Part shown: one piece after another, positions 41,051 through 52,494 of the stretch | How the letters are laid out: each line of letters opens with the position of its first letter | Numbering within the stretch: position 1 is the first letter of the stretch | From: Coniferiporia sulphurascens | Lineage: Eukaryota > Basidiomycota > Agaricomycetes > Hymenochaetales > Hymenochaetaceae | Direction: 5' to 3' | Assembly (NCBI GenBank): GCA_002794785.1 | Contig: NBBA01000007.1 | Span: 868,001 to 932,000 of the forward strand | Length of the DNA stretch: 64,000 nucleotides | Made by a program: the position numbers and the translations under genes | The notes under the pieces: model-generated | The model's database searches: none | What the model saw: the letters and a program-made list of their open reading frames with translations, nothing else | What the model was told of the DNA's origin: nothing

Positions 41051-43815
41051 TTAGAGGATGAACTTGACCCTTGTGTCCTGAAGAACCCGTGAATAAAGGT
41101 CGCTCACCAAGTTTGAAATAAAAGTACATACAATAGGATGTGAACTTGAAAGCTGCGGCCTCTGACTGAATTGGCTCTTAAGGATCCGTCTGTTGCAATC
41201 ATTCATGTACGCGGTAAGTTATGTCCAAAAGCCACATATTGTAGCAGATTTACCTTATACTTGTGAGAAGTTCTTGATAGCTCTGGTTCGGATTTTCCTC
41301 TGTCAATGGAATTTTTTTTAAACGTGACACTCCAGCGTTTCAAAAATTACATACTTAGTGCCTTCATAAAGGCCTGTAGCGAAAATTAAGGACAAACCAC
41401 AGTAAGGTTGACAAAGCGAACATACATAGCTCATTGCACCGGTAGCTTTTCCAGCCTCATAGGTGTCCGCACTCGTTTGAGAGTCCTTACATCCACTCCA
41501 TGATATCTAAGCGACGGAAGACTGTTAAGCCCAGTCTAGGTCTCGATGTTTGATGAAAACTTACCACATCGGCAGGGCTTGTTTTTATCTTCCCTGTATA
41601 CCTTACCGGCTCTCTCGTGTCTGCTTGGTGCATGAGCCCCTTAAAAGCACGCGTGAGGCTGTTGACGTGATCGCTTCGGGGTCCCTGCGCATCAAGGGAT
41701 ATTTCGCGTGTTGCATGTATCAGATTCGGTTGCTTCTTGAGTTTACCGTCTGTACCGTACATGTATGGGAGGTCTGTATGAAAGAGTAAGGCCAACAACG
41801 TGCATATGGAAAAGGTGGACGTTTTACGGGCCTAAAGAAGATCCCGAATGGCAGCACTACGTGCGAAAAGGAAGATCAGCTTTTGGTGGATCGAATAAGC
41901 TAAATTGTTTTCACGTCAAATATGGCCTTTGGAACTAAACGTCAGGGTTGAAAAAATATCAATAAGAGAAAGACTCTTACCGTCAGCCGACAACCTGCTG
42001 GTAATGGCTTCACCTAATAATATGACGTTCATCCAGTTAATCTACGCACGGGGCTCGCATATAAACCTGATTTGCTCTTACCATTATCGTATGCATATCC
42101 TATTTGTAAGATACATAAATAAATAATGTCGAGATTACTGCTCGTGAATCGGAGCTTACATCATCTAGAATATGTCCTTGTTTCTTCCAGTCCACAGGAA
42201 AAATGACTGGAATACGGCCAGGTAAAACTTTATGTGTCGAGATATAATGAACGGGAAGCATACCCTCGTCGTACCCGTCAGATTCGTCACCGTCCAAGTC
42301 TTCGGTTTGTCCACCATGGCCTGAGTCTATAGCAGATTTGTGTTCAGTACGAGCCGTAGGATATGCGCTGGAAACATACAGTGAAAGACCAAGGAGTCAT
42401 GAGGATGCGCGCCCTGAACGAGCCAGCGCATCGCATCCATTATGTTCTTCTTTGTCGGACGCTCACGCTGTGTCTTTCCATCGTCAGTGAGAAGGACGAT
42501 GTCTCCTTCAAGGAAATTGTAACGTTCTAGTATCATACATACACATGATTTGATTGTAAACGGAAAAGCCATACAGAAAACGGGAAACTTACTTATTAAG
42601 AAATCACGTATTCCCTTTGCGTCATTTATACATCCGTTGAGCTCGTTCGGTTGTCCGATATAATTTATCCCAATCTAGAAATTATTCCGGCAGTAGTTAA
42701 GTGACACCCACGTCCTCCGCAGTCAAGAAATTGGACAAACACAAAGAGCCTTCTTCCGGCCAGTGCATTGCGAATACTGAAAAAAGTGATTTTTCTTGCC
42801 TGTTGGGCCGTAGGACTGCGCTTCCCGTGGAGGAGTCTGGGGAACTGGCACGCGCATGGGGGGCACCGGGCTTGTATTCGCTATTTAAATTAATCAGTGG
42901 CTTCGAAACATGGGCAAGAGGAGAAGTTGACTCCGGCCTCGTTACAATGAAGCTGACAAAGGGAAACAAGGGAAACAAAGTTTTTTTTTCGAACTAAAGT
43001 CAAACGTACAGAACGCTGGCGCGCTTGGGTGCGACAAGTAATTTGCACTGTGGACGGGGTGCTTTCTTGGCGGCGCAGATACTGCCACACCATGTTCCAC
43101 CGTGTGCTGGTTAGATGGGCGCGGTACGGAGATTGTCTGACCGTGCGCATGGATTGTAATATTTGGATAATTATTGTGTGACAAGGATTGGTGGTTAGAA
43201 TGACGCCCATGATGGTGCTTATGCGTATGGCGATGGTGACTATGATGTTGATGGTGTGTAGGGGTCTGGGTGTAAGTATGACTGTTTCGCCTATGCTCGT
43301 GCTCCCTTGAAAGATCTGCTCCTCGTTCAGCCGATCTTCCTCTATCCAATCTGGGAGATACGACCACCGTTTAAGTTTATTTATTTTAGAATGGAACAAG
43401 CCGACCTACGGAGCAGGGGGTGAAAGTGGATACCCAACGCTAGGACAGCTGTAAGTACAAGCTTGCCGAAGGGTAGCTGTGTGATCCCAGCACCTTACCC
43501 TGACTGGGGAACAATAAACCCCCCTGGGGTATACGAATTAAGTGATGGATCCGCACGGGCCTGGGATCCAATCTGGTCGGCTTGGCTATTTGGAAAGCTC
43601 GCGAATCAGCTATGCTGTATAATTTACCGTAAAAACAAGACTTTACAAGATGGGAAAGCTAGGAACCGAGGTAGGACAGTCAGTAGGAAATATCGAGTCA
43701 GCGGAGTAACACACCCAGGAGAAGGTGAGCGTATGTAATCATGCATGGCAGGTTGTCTGGTATGGTTTGAGAACGAATGAGAGCGTGAGCGTGCGTATTG
43801 CTGGGGGTTCGACAT
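41051..43815 (-). CDS. MCA1: Type I metacaspase
   Basis: At least twelve short exons on the minus strand, interrupted so often that no long open frame reveals the gene. Read in order: prodomain from [13 protein letters not shown] (43815) through a His-rich stretch ([17 protein letters not shown]), then [78 protein letters not shown] (catalytic His codon 42316-42318), [41 protein letters not shown] (catalytic Cys codon 41851-41853), [52 protein letters not shown], and the end [18 protein letters not shown]. Both catalytic residues and the p10 region are intact. Metacaspases are Ca2+-dependent Arg/Lys-specific cysteine proteases in stress, protein quality control and fungal cell death. Exons between 42970 and 43715 are not fully resolved. 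Confidence 0.88.
41774..41831 (-). other. Probable GC-AG intron in the metacaspase
   Basis: Joining DCCHSGSSL to DLPYMYG needs phase 1. The only candidate is donor GCCCGT after TTTAG, with acceptor TTTCATACAG, 58 nt. The GT four bases on (GTAAAA) gives the wrong frame. Either this is a weak GC-AG intron or the donor is mutated. Confidence 0.5.
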
Positions 43816-44782
43816 CGCTGGTGGAGACCGGGAAGGTTGCGGTCGGAAGCAAAGGGCGCGAGTACGGTACCTTGCTCAGCCCGGACACTTGTACTAGTAT
43901 GAAGGCGCTAGCGCCGTCCCAGGTTTCCTTTTAGGAAGGCCTGTGCGGTCCAGCCAGATCGGAGATTTGTGATGGACACGGCTAATCCGGAAGGCGAGCC
44001 GACGAACACAAAAGCGACCGTTTGTGTGGTAATTGCTCTGGATAGAATACGGACTAATGGGCTTGTGTTAAACATTGTGGGTGTGCACGACTGTGCAATA
44101 TTTTTTAATATGGTGACTGTGTAGTGACAAGTAGTAAAGGGCCTAAAAGGCACGCCTCTTCGAGAGCCGGGTGCTTCGGATCTGCTGAGCTAAGTACGTC
44201 GACGATGTCATAATCAATCAGTGTTATGTAATACGCGTCCTAAAACGCGTAAATAAAGAATCAACACGGACAGCCACGGCACGGTCACGTACATGTTGAA
44301 CTTCGGTTCGTCTCTATAGCACTTGCCTTGCTACCTCGTCGAAGAGCACGGGAACGCGTTCGTATCCTGCAGCCCGGTCGAGTCGGCGCTCGCTGCGCGT
44401 TTAGCTGTATCTGGATATTTCGCCGGTGCTGTTGGTAACTGGCGTCAACGGTCGTGTCTACTAAGGTAAGCTCGTTGAACCCGACTTGGCCGGGTTGTCC
44501 AGTTGTATCTGAACCACTTAACGCAGGATATCCGTTTTGCTTTGAGAGCAGACTAATAAACTCCAAGAAAACACTTAAAGAACTCTAGCAAGCACCTTCA
44601 CGCAGTTTCTAACGAATCGGTCATCTCACGGCTACGTTCTGCACTGACCAGCATTTCATCTCGCACAACATATTTGTATATCACGAACAACATATCAACG
44701 AAACTCTGTTCTACTAACATTACGCCAATTTCCTCCGAATTTCTAACAGCACCTGTCGACAGCTCACGATCTCTTAGCCACG
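43816..44782. other. Divergent promoter region, metacaspase / disordered protein
   Basis: About 970 bases between two start codons. Minus-strand frames at 43908-44153 and 44285-44566 show no family features. The final ~250 bases are the likely promoter and leader of the large downstream gene. Confidence 0.5.
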
Positions 44783-47700
44783 ATGCGGAGTGCGAATACA
44801 CTGACCTCCCGGACGCCTGCACCTGCCAATCGTACAAATGAGGTTGCCACGCCGCCCTTATCTTCGGTTCCCACTATCCGCTTAACAACGGCGACTCCAT
44901 CCGCTGCAGACTCACCCTTTGCGTATGGCCCATCGACTGCAACAATTTTGGCCCCCAAGCCTCAAGCAGATACTCGCAAGCGTCTTGTGCCTAAAAAGTC
45001 GAAGCTGAGCCTTTTGGTGGGAAGCAAACGAGGGGAGAAGGGCAGGGACCTTAGTGACGTTGCGCGTCGTGTAGGCATGCCTCCTACCAACGGTAGAAGT
45101 TTTGATATCTACGTGGATCCTGCGGACGACCCGGACATAGGCGAAATTGTCGTTCTGAAGAAGAAGAAATCTCGCGCGGGTCTTGACAATTTACGATGGG
45201 GTGAATTGGATGACGTTACGAACGCTGACATTGGTGCTGAGGTGGAAACAGTCATGAAGAAGCCCGAGCCCGAGCCAGCGTCATTGAGGACGAAGACCAA
45301 TGACGAGAAGGAGAAGTGGTGGACCATTGGGCGTGGAAGAAAAGACTCGAAGGAGAAGACGAAAGAAAAGGGCAGAGTGAAGACAGATGCGAAAGAGAAT
45401 CTTAAGGAGGGTATGAAACAAGACATCAGACGACCTTTTGGAACTCGTCGTTCTACTCGTGAGAAAGCTACTTCCACGAGGTCTACCATGCTTCTGACTC
45501 GTTCCTTGTACAGCTCCAGAACAAACCAAATTTGCAGACACGAGACAACGCTCTCAGTCCTTTGATGCTGGTATAGCCCTTGATACGACGCCTTTCCCCA
45601 ACTTCATATCAGTCCCCTTGCCGGATGAACAGGATTCTCCTCGTCGTACACACGTCCGTACGAATACTTCCCCGAGCTTTTTCGGACCACGCTCGGGGAC
45701 GTCCGTCAGCAATACGACTCTTGCTCAATCGTCTGAAAGCAATGACCCACAGCAGAGTGGGTCTATTGCCCTGCGCGCAATGCGATCTGTTCGTTCCCTT
45801 GCACGAATAGGGAGCTGGGCACAGTTAAAAAACATGCCTGCAGAGACTGTTGAAGCTGCCGTAGAAGGCAATAAAGCGGAGAACAAGAAGAAAGAGAGGA
45901 CAAGGAGCATGCGGCTTTCGAAAAGTAGCTTCGAAATGCTTAAGAATGGCTTCAACACTGTTAGAAGGAGCACCGATTTAACGGGGACCGTGCGGACGGT
46001 CTCGTCCCAAGCAACAGCCACATCCTCCGTATCAGGCGTGGCAGGGCGTAATTCACGGAGACATTCTGGATCATCCGCGGCTTCAAGCGTCAAGACCACA
46101 CATTCGGACGGCTCCGTGATTGAACCCATTATTGGACGTGAGCCGCAGCGCGGTTCGGCCTCATCCATTCGCTGGATAGACCAGGTTGAGACGGTTAAGA
46201 ACAGGCGTTCCCCCGGCCCCGGATCCACCTTTTCAGAGGGGAAGAGCCTCCGAGACGATGAGAGGACTGCGGAGGGGCGCAGACGACCTGGGTTGGCTTC
46301 TCTTTTCTCTTTATCAGGTTTTGGCGGAGCCACACCAGAACAAGGGAGGCTTTGGCAGGATTGTCGAGGGCCAATTTCATCAGAGTCAAATCCAATAATT
46401 GCAAGTCCTCACGGCTCCGAGACATCTGCGACACTGTTGGAGCAAAGTATGACGGAGTCTGTAGAAACCCCAGTGAAGAGGGCGCGTCCTCGCCCACTTT
46501 CTGAGCAGCTGATTGGACGCTCTAGACCCACGGGTATTATTGGTGATGAGGATGGCAAGTCTAATTTATTCCTTTGTCATGGCTTCTTTCCTAATTTTAA
46601 ATGTGGAACAGGTGTTATACAAATTTTGGATGCGGTGACCACCGACCTGGCTAGTCTTGTCAGTCGACTTGACTTAGAGGTGACACCAAACGTGACACCC
46701 CGACGAGAAACTTCAGGAAGCGCCCCCTCAGCTCGTGTACGGCTCGACAACACTTTTAATGGAAGTCCTGTTAAAAGTACCACTAGGACGCTCTCAAACG
46801 AGAAATCTGTCAGCTCTCTGAGGTCATATGCTCAGCGTTTAAGGAATGCTCCGTCTACGGTAGACTTTCTCGGACAGCAAATTTCGTCCGCCCATGACTT
46901 GGATTTCACTGTCGAGCAGGGCGAGTTCCTTCCTACCTTCCGGCTCGGGAAGGGGCACGTACGTATCCCTCCAGTATCGCCACCTGCACCGTTCGAATCA
47001 GTACCTGTGTTCCACCCCCTCCTTGCCTCAAGAGCGAGCTCACGACTGGATTCTAGTAACTCGCAGACGCCCACTTCGGCTCGGTCCCAGCATCCTGACT
47101 TCGTATCTTACATAAGCTCTTCTTCAGCCTTTGGCGAGCGACTTCCTAGGTATACGAATGATCCGGCGATTTTGCAGAGGGAGAAGAGAAATCTTTCGCG
47201 TGGGAGTCGAGGGTCCTCAAATAATCCTTTCTACTTGGAAAATCCAATTGATAACGTGTTTATGAACTCCACTACGAGACTTGCTCTTGGCATGCGCGGC
47301 ACAATGGGCTCTGTTACCTCTGCGACGGGTGATTTCGATTTTGAAGATCCTGACTGTGATATTCCTGGGGAATTGCAGCTTTTGCTACGCAAGAACTTCG
47401 ATCGGGACTCCATGCACTCGTCTTGCAGTGATGCGGTATCCAGTTTCGGGCGTTCGCCTGCCATGTATCCTTTACCTCCTTCTCCGGGCACTCCTCCAAG
47501 CATGCCGCTTCCTCCAGTTGGGACGGGATTGTCGAAAATCCCCGTTTTCCATGCTCCTTCTGTCGACGACGAAATCATCAACCCTGAAGTTGACGAAATG
47601 TTGAACCCCTCGGATGACGAAACAAAGAAATCCTTTGACTTCACTGTTGAACTGAGGAAGCTCACTGAATCAGGCGCTTCGGATCGCCAAAGCTTTGTTA

Positions 47701-50700
47701 TGCAGCTCGAAGATGCTTTTAAGACGCCTGCTAAATATGGAGACCACGGCTTGGGCGCGAAGTTGGGCTTTGGGTCAAGTGACGAAATACCCGAGGTACC
47801 TTCCATACCGATGGAGTATCGCTCGTCGGTTAGGCCAGTACGGAATATATCCAACCAGCTTAGTGCTTCACCTGCTAGGTCCGAACCTGCGAGCGAGAAG
47901 AGTTTCGTGAGCGACGATAGCATGATATCAGAGGCTCTCGACCAGGAATCTCTGCATGATGAAGATTTATGTGTGAAACAGCCTTCTCAATTTGCTCATA
48001 CAATGGCTCCTATTCCTTCCCGAGGTCAATTGAACATGAATTTCAGGTTCGGTGGAGGACAATCGCCAGCGAAGAGACCCTTAATGGGCTCTTCTGACGA
48101 TTTATATGCATTATCAGATGATGATTTCATGTCGACGCGTTACAGTCTCAATCAATCATCCTTTTCTGTCGACTCTTCCGAAAAGCCTCTCACACTGTCG
48201 GATATTATTCCTCCCCCATCGCATCATTCACGCAACCAGTCATTCTCATCCGTTGCCGAAGCGGAGAGCTCTGCATTAAGGTCTATCTTCACCAAAGCAC
48301 CTGATCTTTCAAACCTTCTTTCGCCTGATACCAGTGCTCGTTCTCGTTCCGACTCTGATTCCAGAAGCGATGCTAGATTTGATGCATTGACTCAATTGAC
48401 CTCCCATTCGAGGCAAAACTCAGAGGTTAGTTTCTCTGGGCTGTCTTCCTACAGTGAAATTCGCCGCGGCTTTGAGTACGGGTCTTCCCGTCCTGCATTC
48501 TATCCTGCCCCCCAAGTCCAGCAAAACTCACTTCGGGTACCCGAACCGCAATGGCGCGAGTCAATCTATAGTCTCGCGTCTGTCTCTTCTTACGGACATG
48601 TTCTCCGACCAGGATCCAACGACCCTTTCGACTATGGCGTACCTGTTCGTGCTCGGCCTATTTCTGACGACATTTCTTTTACGGTGGATGACACATTCTC
48701 GTTCATGCGACATGGTCTCGGCCGCCAAAGGGTTGACAGTGACGCCTCGAACTACTCTTTCCATGGTCCGCAGAATACATCTAATGTGCACCAGCGAAGG
48801 AACCGCAGGCAGATCGATTCCATGATTTCGGTGGCTTCGGGTCCTCCTGTGAGCCTCTATAATCGTGGTTTCAGTTATTATGGTCAAAGGCGAGGTGAAT
48901 CAAATGGCAGCAACAATCTGCACAACGCTTTCGGTGCCAACGGCGAGCCGGTCTCCAGGCACCGTCGTAGTTCCTCTGCAGACTCTGTCACCAGCGATTT
49001 CTCCGTTCAGCGCTTGGGACGACCTGACGTTGGGGACAAGATGTTCGATTCTGCACATGACTACAGAGCGCCTTTGTCATCTATTTCCGCTTCACCCTCT
49101 CAGATCGAGTCAAGTAGATACCAAACAACGTTCGATTCCATTATGGATGTGGATCAGGACTCTCTTCTCGACGAGACTGGACGTCGTTCGTCGGAATCAG
49201 AGTCGATCTTCAGCCACAATATTAGTCGCCCTGCTTTCCAGAACGGTGGACTCCTGCCTCCTATCCGGTTTAGGCCTCTTTCTACGTACAGTACAAACAG
49301 CGGTCATAGTCCGAAGCGTGAAGACGACACGCTGATTTCGGTATATTTTTTTTCACTCTGCACCCAAGGTTGACTAGTGTATTGATGTTGCGTGTGTTTA
49401 AAGATGCTGGGGGGCGGCCACGTGCGGCGCAGGTCGATTGGTTCCACACTCGAAGGTTCGCCATGCGTCCGAGCTGAGAAACGAAGACATAGGGGATATT
49501 CCGGACGCGTTCTGACCCGGATTCCCAGTGGTGACGATTACGATTGTCTTGTACGGGAATCTCCGAGCAAGGCTTGTTCGACAAAGGGGCAACATCGTGG
49601 TTCAACATACAGTGTTCGACTTGACGGCAATGGGATGAGCCCGTTTCGAAAGTACAAGTCTCCATACCGTACGGCTCGTGACTCAGGATGTGATTACCAG
49701 TTCGGTGACAACCGGATGAGTTTGGCCCGTAAGGGCCTCCTCGAAAGGCAAAGTCTTGAGGATTGCTGCTTGAGTGCAGATGGCGAAGACATTTCTACCT
49801 CAAGTGAGTTTCTCAGACCTATTGTACGTCGCTGTATTCATCGTCGGATGTAGGCAAACCGCTTGGCGTATTTCGCCGGCCCAACCCCATATCTCGCAAC
49901 CGTAGTGGTTCGGCAGGTCAAGGCAGTTCGGGCGCAGACACACCACCCTTATCGATTTCTGATACGTCGTCTCAGTCCAGCAGTTCGCAGTGTAGCATTG
50001 ATTTGGCTCGACTTGGTACCTTACTCAACAGCCCATCTAAGCAACAGTCCAATTCGGAGTCTGCTAGGGCATGTGCCCGTGGTATCGGCCATTACCGCAG
50101 AAATTCCGGGGCTCGTGTTTCGCGTGCGTCCATGTATGAGACGATAGAAGAAGAAATCCCTGCTGGTACTGAGGCCTTTCCTTCAACTGAAGGGCGTTTG
50201 ACAAGCCCCGACGACGCTTGCGCGAGCGGCCGAGCATATAGTGTTCCCGTGCCCGACATAAAGATTGTACAGTGGGACAATGAGGATGCCGAACCAATTC
50301 TACGGAAGTATTATGCTCTTGAAAATGAAGCACGCCAGATTGTCGACGCGAGCCAGCGTCTCTGGGAAGATACTCCGTTTTCTCTATATGCCCTTCAATG
50401 TAAGTTCGGATTATGTATAAGCTGGAAATCGTTTTGATTTTATCTATAGCCTTTGAGCCGCCCCGGCACCCGGCGGGTATGCAAGCCTTGCTGGAACACT
50501 CGCTGAATACTTACGGACCTCTGCCAACGGAACTTCGTGGTTGTCGTCGGCGCACTCGCACATTGTCTCGTCCTTCTCCCTATCCTCGTAATCGTGTCTT
50601 CACCCAACCGTCCGTTGAGTCCCGACCTCCGGTTATCGGGAACGGGAACAATGAAGACTCGAGCTCTGTTGTGCAGAAACCAAATGCGCTGCGCGATGTG

Positions 50701-51118
50701 ACTGTCAATTCTAACCTTAATACGAAGGCTCAAATTACAGCTCCTGCACTTAATCCTCTCAAGCCATTCACACCCTTTTCTGTTAAGTTTAAAGAGAAAG
50801 GGCAGACCTCATCGGCTACCAAAGCCAAAACCAGTCACGATCTTTCGACCGGAGGTATTCGTCCTCGTGCCCCGGCCAATATGCGCAAAAATGTGTCCGG
50901 GGGAGCCGTCAAAGTTAAGGGGGGGAAGTCTCCTCGTAAAGCCAAGGAGAATAAAGAGAATACGGCTCATGGGGTAGCCAGGTAAGACATATGCTTCATC
51001 ATTTGAACTTCCAATGGGCTTACATCTCCCCCGAAGGCCTGCCGATACTCTTAGGATTGTTCGCCCTCGACCCCACGGCAGACCCACCCCTGCGGCTCCA
51101 CGGGCCATCCGCATTTAA
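44783..51118 (+). CDS. Very large, mostly disordered basidiomycete protein of unknown function
   Basis: About 2,000 residues in roughly seven exons; Ser makes up a large share. Conserved-looking islands stand out from the low-complexity background: PKKSKLSLLVG, RSFDIYVDPADDPDIGEI, KKKKSRAGLDNLRWGEL, GVIQILDAVTTDLASLVSRLDLE, GRPDVGDKMFDSAHDY, then SFEPPRHPAGMQALLEHS and YGPLPTELR near the end. The last coding exon is 51055-51118, after a 73-nt intron, and ends RPRPHGRPTPAAPRAIRI. I recall agaricomycete hypothetical proteins with the same islands but no assigned role. A KEN-box-like KENKEN occurs about 30 residues from the C-terminus, so cell-cycle-dependent degradation is possible but unproven. 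No catalytic domain, membrane segment or signal peptide is visible. Confidence 0.8.
46555..46611 (+). other. GC-AG intron hidden in an open frame
   Basis: 57 nt starting GCAAGT and ending GGAACAG, with CTAAT inside. The length is a multiple of three and has no stop codon, so the frame reads through as a hydrophobic, Cys/Phe-rich insert unlike its Ser-rich surroundings. Removing it joins GDEDG to VIQILDAVTTDLAS, a sequence island that I believe is continuous in related proteins. Confidence 0.7.
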
Positions 51119-52494
51119 CTGGATGGAAGAGGTTATCTTGATTGAGGCAGATCTTGCATATTGCCCAACTTTCCACAGCTGTATGATTTTCACTCGAACA
51201 CTGATTCGCAAGCATAGCAATCTACGAGGATTCGCTTACTTGCCATGCTATGACTAACTATCTCTATGCACTTCTATTTCCGACTCATGATCTTCAATGT
51301 TTATCGCCCTTTCTGACTGGAACAACATACAAGAGCTCTCGAATCCAACGTTAGAATTTGATGACGAATCACGTTTTAGCATAGACTCATGGTTGAACGC
51401 CTGTGATATGACACACCCATGTTCATGATGTACTTAACAAGTCTCGTAGTGGTCGCGAAGTTTGTATGCTGGACTTCCACTGTCTTCAATGTTTTTTTAA
51501 AGCAGACAAGTGTCACCACCTCGCTGACGGCGTCTTTTTTGGTTCTGCAATAAATTGAATCTCCATCTAGTGATGTCGAAGTATGTGTAAGAAGGCTGTC
51601 CCCGCATATCAGTATAAGAATTAATAGCTTGCAGATTCCTATAACTGCAGTTTCAACGCTGATTATCTGTGGCGTACGTGTCGTGACATACTTTTCCCGG
51701 TCTCCGCGCAGGCAACGGGCGGTGCAATTAACAGGTGCATGCCTGCATTAGTAACATAAGCTGGGTAAGTGACGGGCCGGCCAGGTGGCCCAGGTCCTTG
51801 GGCGGGCGTACCTCGGCCTGTAAAGTGAGGGGGGTGATTACGAGAGCAGTCAACCGTGTAGTCCGCAGAGGATCGTATCTATTCCAACGAAAGATTGTAG
51901 CTTTCACGCCTAGTGCATGCGAACGAATAACCGTAATGGACCAACGCCGAGATTCCCGCGCTTTTCCACCACCGGAGTCTCTAATAAGCAGGACTCCCAT
52001 GGTGGACAACTGCGGAAGTTTCATGCGTACGCATACGGAAATCCTGCTTGTTTGACGTTATTTCATTGGGCATGTCATTGGCAAATGTTGATATCGTCGG
52101 GGTGGTTTCCTTGCTGCTAGGTCTACGTGTCCGAGAAGTCCGGGGTATTTTCAAACTGAAAGTGTGGTAAAAACATGGCTGGATGAGGAAGGGAACACCT
52201 AAATATAGTAGATTGTGTCATTACAAGGGTGTCACGTCTTTTACTAGTTTGGCGGTGCGCTTGTGGGCCAGAAGCCGTTGAAGCCCATCACCGCCCTCCC
52301 CTTTAGCTCCCCGTCGCTCGCGTTTCGATCCTACACCGCCAGCGGCGCGGGGATATCACTCCTCTTTGAATCCCCATCCCTTACGACTTGGACTCTCAAC
52401 TTCCTCGGTGCTCTTTAGCACCCCCCGAACTCTCTGGCGCCGCCACATTGACAGCCTGTTTTTGAACAGAGGTTAGCCAAGTGTAGGACTGGAC
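51119..52494. other. Long intergenic stretch, nothing recognised
   Basis: About 1.4 kb. Frames at 51735-52055 (plus) and 51728-52024 (minus) are antisense to each other and show no family features. The last ~200 bases are C-rich and probably the promoter and leader of the P4-ATPase. Confidence 0.5.

Noticed and set aside
41051..43000. Metacaspase read as a decayed pseudogene because frames are broken
   Set aside because: Nearly every break corresponds to a small GT-AG intron, and both catalytic residues and the C-terminal end are intact; only one donor (GCCCGT) is unusual.
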